A stretch of DNA of 64,000 nucleotides, from contig JARFIW010000599.1 in assembly GCA_036346225.1 (NCBI GenBank), forward strand, positions 496,001 through 560,000, read 5' to 3'. The DNA is from Platerodrilus igneus (lineage: Eukaryota > Arthropoda > Insecta > Coleoptera > Lycidae). The notes under the pieces were generated by a model, which saw nothing but the letters and a program-made list of their open reading frames with translations, was not told the origin of the DNA and ran no database searches. The translations under genes were made by a program, and so were the position numbers. Of this stretch, positions 58,591 through 64,000 are shown in pieces (within the stretch, counting starts at the first letter, position 1; the number at the start of each line of letters is the position of its first letter).

Positions 58591-59164
58591 GTTTCTTCGT
58601 TTATTACTGCTTATAAAACACTTGAAATTAACGCAAGTTGGTCGTTTACCTGAACGTCCATCAAAAGAGCCAGTCATAGCAATCAAGTACTTCTACAAAT
58701 AAAAATAGGTAACTACGAAGCTAAAATTTAAAGGAACTAAAAATAACGCGAGGGAGTAAACAAAAGCTTTTAAAATGTCGTATGTTATCTGAGTGTGTTG
58801 AGAACTTGATAAAAACTTGTACAAACTAGAACACCCAAGATTAAGGAAGTCGTATCAACTCATTAGAATTTTCTGCGCGGTCATACTGCACTGATGCCTG
58901 TAAACCGCAACCATGCTCAAACCGATCAGTAGCAAGTTCAACCTTACCCTTGTGAACAGTAGCCGTACCTTCATTTTAATGAAACTTGATTACTATACGA
59001 AATACATTACGCTGGCTAATCATTTTCTTACACATAGAAGAATGTGCTGTGCGGCTATCGTATTACCCAATGAAAACGTTTAATGGTTGGCGGGGATAAT
59101 GATAAGTTTCTTGTGAAAAGCGCGCGTCTGAAAAATCGATGTTAACTATTGTACTGCATCGAGT

Positions 59165-59955
59165 TATTAAGCGTAAGTGAGCGCTAGTGCAGTGACGTTT
59201 ACCTTCAACCCCGTCATACCTTTCCAAATTTTCCCAATAATCTCTTGTGTGGCCAAAAGTTGTAGGTTCGACAACACTTCAGAAAGGAATTTGAAGAAAA
59301 GACTAATATTCGAACCCCACGTGTTGCGCTCTTTGGCTGCATCAAATTTCATTTTAATTTTAGTATTAGGGAATTTTTGAATCCAGTAACGGAAAACTTT
59401 TCCCCTTTGTGAATTTAAGTTCTTACGTGTAAAGTTTTTATGAATATAATTTTTCACGAACCAAAGGACAACCCCAATTGGCTATGTTCCGCAAAAGCAC
59501 GCATTTGTTAGCGAAAGGAATGTGGTATGGTTAGTGCGGCTACCATGAGACACGTTCCATTGTGGGGATACCAAACGGCTTGTGGGAAGGACGCATTTTA
59601 AAGAAAGGGCCTTGACCTCACACCTTCCATCGAACAGTATCAAACGCGGCTACGCGTTAGTTCCTTCCTATCCTCCTACCTTTTACTTAATTACTTAAAA
59701 AACATTTCGTATTCCTCAAAACTGTACGTGCACTCACTTCGTTTTCAGAATTTGGAAACAGAAAAAACTACTCCCACGCAACCCTAGCCTCCTGAAGACG
59801 AACGGAGGCTGTCTTTTGCTCCACCCAATAAGCAGGTAAGCCCTTTGCATATCGTTACTTTGTTAGCTTTACCCGTGAGGGCAATAATTGTAACCAAATT
59901 TTGGGGGCGTAATAAATTACGCTCAGGGCTTTGCAGTGATTGACGGCACGGATAA
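59165..59955 (+). mobile_element. LTR-like repeat, second family, copy c
   Basis: The first part (59165-59325) holds 'agtgcagtgacgtt' and 'gttgtaggttcgacaac', also found at 61620-61700 and, more decayed, in the arms at 3.6 and 4.7 kb. The second part repeats copy b. The end 'gattgacggcacgg' stands at the primer-site position. A 96-codon minus frame and a 67-codon plus frame overlap here and are shadows. Confidence 0.55.
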
Positions 59956-61264
59956 AATGTAATACACGAAACTCGTTAAGCATTTAGACGTCAGCATCGT
60001 TTGACTTAGAAGCAAAGAACACAAAAGCCTATCATAAACTACGACTATTAATTAAAGTTGAGATGTTTCTTTAGTTTTGTATTGCTTTTCATTGTATTGG
60101 ATTGTTGCGCCATCTGTATGACCACGCCTCGTACTAAGTGTTTATCTTTAACTGGAGTTTTTCAATATAATAGAAGGATGTTGCTGCAAAAATTAATTTA
60201 CAAACAGACTTGGGAAAGGAATCCCTCAGTTAGCTCATACACAAACGAAGCTTGATTGCTCGAGCAGCTTATGAAAACCGTCAAAACGAATTAATAGACG
60301 CCCAACGCCTAGACATCTTGCGATGTTTTGTACAAAGTGATTGTAAAATGCAACAGACGTAAGCGCCATCTAATAAAAATGTCCAGTTGAGGCTGAAAAA
60401 CCTAGGTACAACGTATCACTTGTTACGTGCCATTGCACTTAAACATGTTTTTAGGTTAAGTTTTTATGTAAGGAAGTTTCGCGGCATAAATTCAAATACG
60501 CGGTGCGCGAGAATTTTAAATGGACTAGGCGGTACTTCTGTACGTCATAATAGTGAGTTTGCGCAAATCGTGCAATGCTAGGGGTATAGGAATACTAGGC
60601 AAGGGGTGGGAGAGTTTTCCGGTTCTCTCGCTATAACGTGGTTTTTTCGCGAATACCTTTGAATGGAGTGCTCGGTTTTTTTCTGGTAACGCATCGTTAG
60701 GTTTACCTATGTAGATATCCTATCTAATTATCTTTTGTTGTCTACCCTCATACCTTATTATTTTCCTGTCCAATCCCTACATAGGTAAGACATCTGCCGC
60801 CACCTAGGCGCACCGATCTCCACGCCTGAGGATAAAGACTCATGACTACCTTAGCTGGCCGGGGCTGATCGAACGCCTTTGAGAGCGTCGACGCATCATC
60901 TCTATGCCCTCCGGGACGAGCCCTGAGTGGACTTGGTTAGGGGCCTACCCGAGCGCAACTTCGGGCGAAGGCAGGATTTCTGATGTAAGTAATCCTTTAC
61001 TTAATTTGTGTGCTTTATTCTTTGTGTTTGAATTACGGAAATTTTCGTAGTATTGTGCAATATTAAAGACGTCATCGGTAGAGGACCACGCCCAAATCTG
61101 TATAAGATTAGCGTTGCCAACTGCCGATAGTGTCTATTAAACCACGCTTCCGGTGTTGTATTTATCAAACTTGGTAAATATAACCACCGTGGAATGTAAG
61201 ACACTGTCGTTTTACGAAATGTATTATGTTGGTGAAATCGCCCAAATGTAAGACAGTATAATAC
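59956..61264. other. Mixed spacer with a GC-rich island
   Basis: 59956-60780 has short frames without motifs and a 'gcgccatctgtatgaccacgcc' phrase near 60109, shared with 61873 and the arms at 3.9 and 4.9 kb. About 60790-60975 is markedly GC-richer than its surroundings and ends at a GTAAGT donor-like site (60985). It might be a non-coding first exon or the 5' end of a retroelement. I cannot identify it. Confidence 0.35.
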
Positions 61265-61930
61265 GCCCCATTGGCTCCACAAAGTTTTATTTTAATTTTA
61301 GGTATAGGGGATTTTATATCTGATAAAGGAAAGCTATATTTCCAATCGTTATCTTTGTAGTATAAATTAGGTTATTCCGCATAAAATTGCGCGGGTAAGT
61401 TCTCGAGCACTATAGGCAAAGAACCTATAATCTATTGTATATAATCCGTCGAATAAGCCTTTTCACACGCCTTTAAGAATGCGTGGTTATTGCCCTAACT
61501 CATGAAAACGTTCGAGTGTTGTTGCTACGCTGACGAGTTCATGTAAAAGTGAAAACGAATATTTTGGAGAACTACAGTTTGAACTACCTTACCATATCGA
61601 CGTGTACGTTCAGTGCGTGTTACAGTGCAGTGAAGTCAACTTTTCCTTTAATTACGGTACAGGTGTTCTAAAAATGTTGTAGGTTCAACAATTTCACTGT
61701 GAAATTTGTAGAGAAACAGCTTTCGAACTTAATAAAGACCCTGCCGTACATAAGGCAGAAGGGGATTTTACTGAGAACCAAAGGATGCTAGGTCTACCTC
61801 TATGAACAAAGGTAAGCTGTTCTGTAGTTAATTAAATTATCTTTGATTGTATTAAAATTTATGCAATGTTGCGCCTTTTGTGGTACCACGCCTGGTACTA
61901 AGGACGTTTATCTGTAACTATTTGGCAGTT
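61265..61930 (+). mobile_element. LTR-like repeat, second family, copy d
   Basis: 'ttttattttaattttaggta' at 61286 and 'taaaggaaagc' match copies b and c. Then come 'gcgtggttattgccc', 'cagtgcagtgaagtc', 'gttgtaggttcaacaattt' and 'acagctttcgaac' (also at 19.26 kb in reverse), and finally 'ttgcgccttttgtggtaccacgcc'. Confidence 0.5.
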
Positions 61931-62399
61931 ACAGTGTCCAGTAGATACTGATAAAAACCTAGATACAGCTGGTCGCTATGGCTTGATGTTGGTAAAATCC
62001 TTTAAATATAAAGCGGTCTTTGACAGGAGATTTCACTCTAGCGGAACAGCGGAAAAGGATTCTCTAATTGCTGAAATGATTCGTCACCTACTAAAACTAC
62101 GTCCTAGAAGTCAATAAGAAAATAGCTATGCTCTACTGGCAGAGGTATAACGCCTTAGAAAAGTACATAAAAGTGCTTAAAAACTGGTAAGACCATGTTA
62201 AACAGAAAACTACGTGTTCCAATTACAGTTGGTTAAGTTTAAAGCCTCTCTAGCACACTAAACCAGCTCTTGAGCCTACATAAATGATAATCCAACTACG
62301 TTTATGTTGCTTTTTATAGTTCGCTCAACATAACTACAAAAAAACTAGTCCTACAATACTCGGTCAAATTTTTAGCCACAAATAACAATAAATATTTCT
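61931..62399. other. Spacer downstream of the SOCS-box exon
   Basis: Probably holds the 3' UTR of the minus-strand gene. I see no strong minus-strand AATAAA close to the stop codon at 62400. No other feature. Confidence 0.35.
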
Positions 62400-62720
62400 T
62401 CAACTGAAATCATATAAAACATACTTAATAAGTGTTTGTGGCAATTCCAAATCGGGAACAACATTAAGACGCTTAGGTCCTAGATATTTTCTTAAAAATA
62501 TGCGGACCTGCTTCCTTAGCGTCAATGGGCATTTGGCTAGTTGAAGGAGAATACGTTTTTGATCTTCTGATATCACGGTGTTTCTTCTTATCATGCAGAT
62601 ATCAAATGATTCACATGCATCCAATAGAAAGGAGAATATGGAATCTGAGTTTGAAGTTATAACGTTTTGGAGAGAATTTAGTATTCCATCCGGGTCTCGA
62701 AATTGAGTCTTCATTATAAC
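62400..62720 (-). CDS. Terminal exon of an ankyrin/SOCS-box (ASB)-like protein
   Basis: Minus-strand exon preceded by a pyrimidine-rich acceptor (TTTTGTTTTTAG at 62732-62721) and open to TGA at 62400. Counting from Met at 62714, residues 63-78 (PLTLRKQVRIFLRKYL) match a BC box, with Val where Cys is usual, and LGPKRLNVVPDLELPQTLIKYVLY matches the rest of a SOCS box including a Cul5-box-like L-LP segment. The preceding 60 residues are helical and resemble the region before the SOCS box in ASB proteins. Such proteins link substrates, through Elongin B/C, to a Cullin-5 ubiquitin ligase. Ankyrin repeats would be in upstream exons, at higher coordinates and probably outside the window. It may be a gene end or a stray duplicated exon. 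Confidence 0.72.
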   Translation of the reverse strand, partial: VIMKTQFRDPDGILNSLQNVITSNSDSIFSFLLDACESFDICMIRRNTVISEDQKRILLQLAKCPLTLRKQVRIFLRKYLGPKRLNVVPDLELPQTLIKYVLYDFS

Positions 62721-62845
62721 CTAAAAACAAAAAATTAAAAATATTCGAGTTTATAAACATATCTTCAGTAAGGTAACAAGCAATATGTTTGACAGAGCAT
62801 TCACTTGAATAAGTTATCGATAATATTACAAAAAAACCTGTAAAT

Positions 62846-63490
62846 TGTTACGTGTTAAGTGAATTAACTCGCAACATGCCTTTTTTAATTACTGGATATC
62901 TAAGTTCTGTATCTTATATGTATTAAATCTATGGTATTTTGTGTAAAAATAAAGAGATTCTTTGTGTTTCCTAAAACGGCCTCTGGCTATTTTGTAAATG
63001 ACTATATATATTGTAACAATAAAATTGCTTTGATATGCATCAATACGTTAAGATACTACTTTGGAGATTTATATTGCTCTCGGAAGTGTAATGTGAACAC
63101 GCGTTATTAAAGTGATGGCGTTCTCTGTTCTAATTTTGTAAGACCTCAGCCAATTTGAAAAATCTATCCCATGAAGAACAAATAAGTGCTAAAACAAGAG
63201 GTGTAATTACGTGGACCACTTTAGTACCGGAATTCACGGAAGCGACTGTTTTTGGGAAGGTCATTATCGTGTCTCGCGTTTCTCGTCTCTACCGTCTCTT
63301 ATCTATTTCCTTTAGGATAGTACAGCTATTATCAGTAAGCAGAAACGTCGTTAAATCTGTTGAAAACCGAACCACCTAGGCTTGAGAAGTTGGTTTTGGT
63401 GCAAGAAGCCACGAACTGTAAGTGATATAGCTTAAATAACTGATAGATAAAAATTTGTACGATTAAACTTTAGGGTCGTAAACCGTAACA
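62846..63490 (+). mobile_element. 5' LTR of an LTR retrotransposon (645 bp)
   Basis: Starts TGTTACGTG and ends CCGTAACA, so the two ends form the usual short inverted repeat. AATAAA is at 62948-62953 and near 63018. The 74-codon frame at 63155 is part of the LTR. The primer site follows one base after the end. It shares its plan with 57137-57675. It lies upstream of the SOCS-box exon and in the opposite sense, which would place it in an intron if that gene continues to the right. Confidence 0.75.
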
Positions 63491-63491
63491 A

Positions 63492-63509
63492 TGGCGCCCA
63501 ATGTAGGCG
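63492..63509 (+). promoter_or_regulatory. Primer-binding site (tRNA-Lys type)
   Basis: TGGCGCCCAATGTAGGCG directly behind the LTR. It agrees over its first ten bases with the canonical TGGCGCCCAACGTGGGGC and differs at a few later ones. It sets the direction of the element as plus and marks the start of its internal region. Confidence 0.7.
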
Positions 63510-64000
63510 TTTTCTATAATACAATACTGGTTGTTAATTATAAAAGGCCATGGTTGATTTCTTTCTTTCTATATATTAATAATAAGTATTAGCGATTGCA
63601 TTAAGAACTACCTATTGTAACTTAGATTGTGGGCTAGTTAGTCATCATGTCTGTTAAATTAAGTTGTTATCTTTGCTAACATGACAATATGAATATTTTC
63701 TGTGTGGGATAAAAATTACAACCTGAACCGAAAACATCAACCCTATTACCATACTAGAAAATATCTTTTAATTTTGAAGCTGAATAATTCTCTAAGTACT
63801 AAAATAAAAGTGAAGCTCTTGGCGTTACTTAAATTTTTAGAAAAATAAGTTTCATAATAGACCCGTTTTTTATTGTAAAGCTTGTGTTGATTTTATTGCT
63901 TTAAAATATATTGCGCCCGATCTCTAGTGGTTTGTTTTTGAACTAGTCCGCGTAACTTATTGCGAAATATTTTTAAATAAAACAGTAAATGCAATTTTTT
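63510..64000 (+). mobile_element. Start of the retrotransposon's internal region
   Basis: Untranslated leader by position. No gag-like frame appears before the window ends. Whether coding sequence survives further right cannot be seen. Confidence 0.4.

Noticed and set aside
62846..63490. 74-codon plus frame MKNLSHEEQISAK...
   Set aside because: Contained in an LTR, and the homologous LTR at 57 kb reads differently.

Overview
The window is nuclear DNA of an animal, most likely an arthropod and probably an insect. The grounds are AT-rich sequence, spliceosomal GT-AG introns, a C2H2 zinc-finger gene, a SOCS-box exon, R1-like and LOA/Jockey-like non-LTR retrotransposons with an insect-type ORF1 domain, and LTR elements with tRNA-Lys-type primer sites. 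No species can be named. The window is poor in genes and dominated by repeats. I had no database or alignment tool, so all homology statements come from reading the sequence.

1-22 kb: two complete and one partial copy of a roughly 7.5-kb tandem module, plus a separate gene copy at 21.4-22.0 kb. Two modules and the separate locus carry a four-exon, minus-strand gene for a small secreted, helix-rich protein that I do not recognise. Copies at 7.75-8.34 kb and 21.41-22.03 kb look intact; the copy at 0.23-0.82 kb has lost its start codon. The inferred introns are only 31-47 nt. A 2.95-kb stretch is almost identical between modules 1 and 2 although its flanks have diverged. A featureless 5.1-kb AT-rich block (11.76-16.88 kb) sits where the rest of module 2 and the start of module 3 should be. 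The modules are bounded by inverted LTR-like arms and contain an antisense relic of an R1-like retrotransposon.

22.4-29.2 kb: a decayed LOA/Jockey-superfamily non-LTR retrotransposon, with duplicated 5' blocks, ORF1 with a DUF4780-like domain, endonuclease, reverse transcriptase, RNase H and C-terminal region. A second head-to-tail copy is cut short after ORF1. 29.3-35.3 kb: a satellite array of about 22 higher-order units of about 273 bp, each three related monomers of about 91 bp.

36.4-38.1 kb: an intact single-exon gene for a seven-finger C2H2 protein (331 aa). About 0.6 kb downstream, on the minus strand, is a complete minimal hammerhead ribozyme of the type found in Penelope-like elements and related retroelements.

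38.6-55 kb: repeated LTR-like elements of about 2-2.7 kb in both orientations. They begin TG, end CA and are separated by (AT)n tracts. Five copies share an ATCGAT-type motif, a CCAAT box, TATAAATA and, in at least four, a downstream splice donor. Inserted here are a tRNA-like sequence and a tRNA-derived SINE. 55-64 kb: several copies of other LTR-like families, including one well-defined LTR with a primer-binding site running off the right edge, and the last exon of an ankyrin/SOCS-box-like (ASB) gene on the minus strand at 62.40-62.72 kb.
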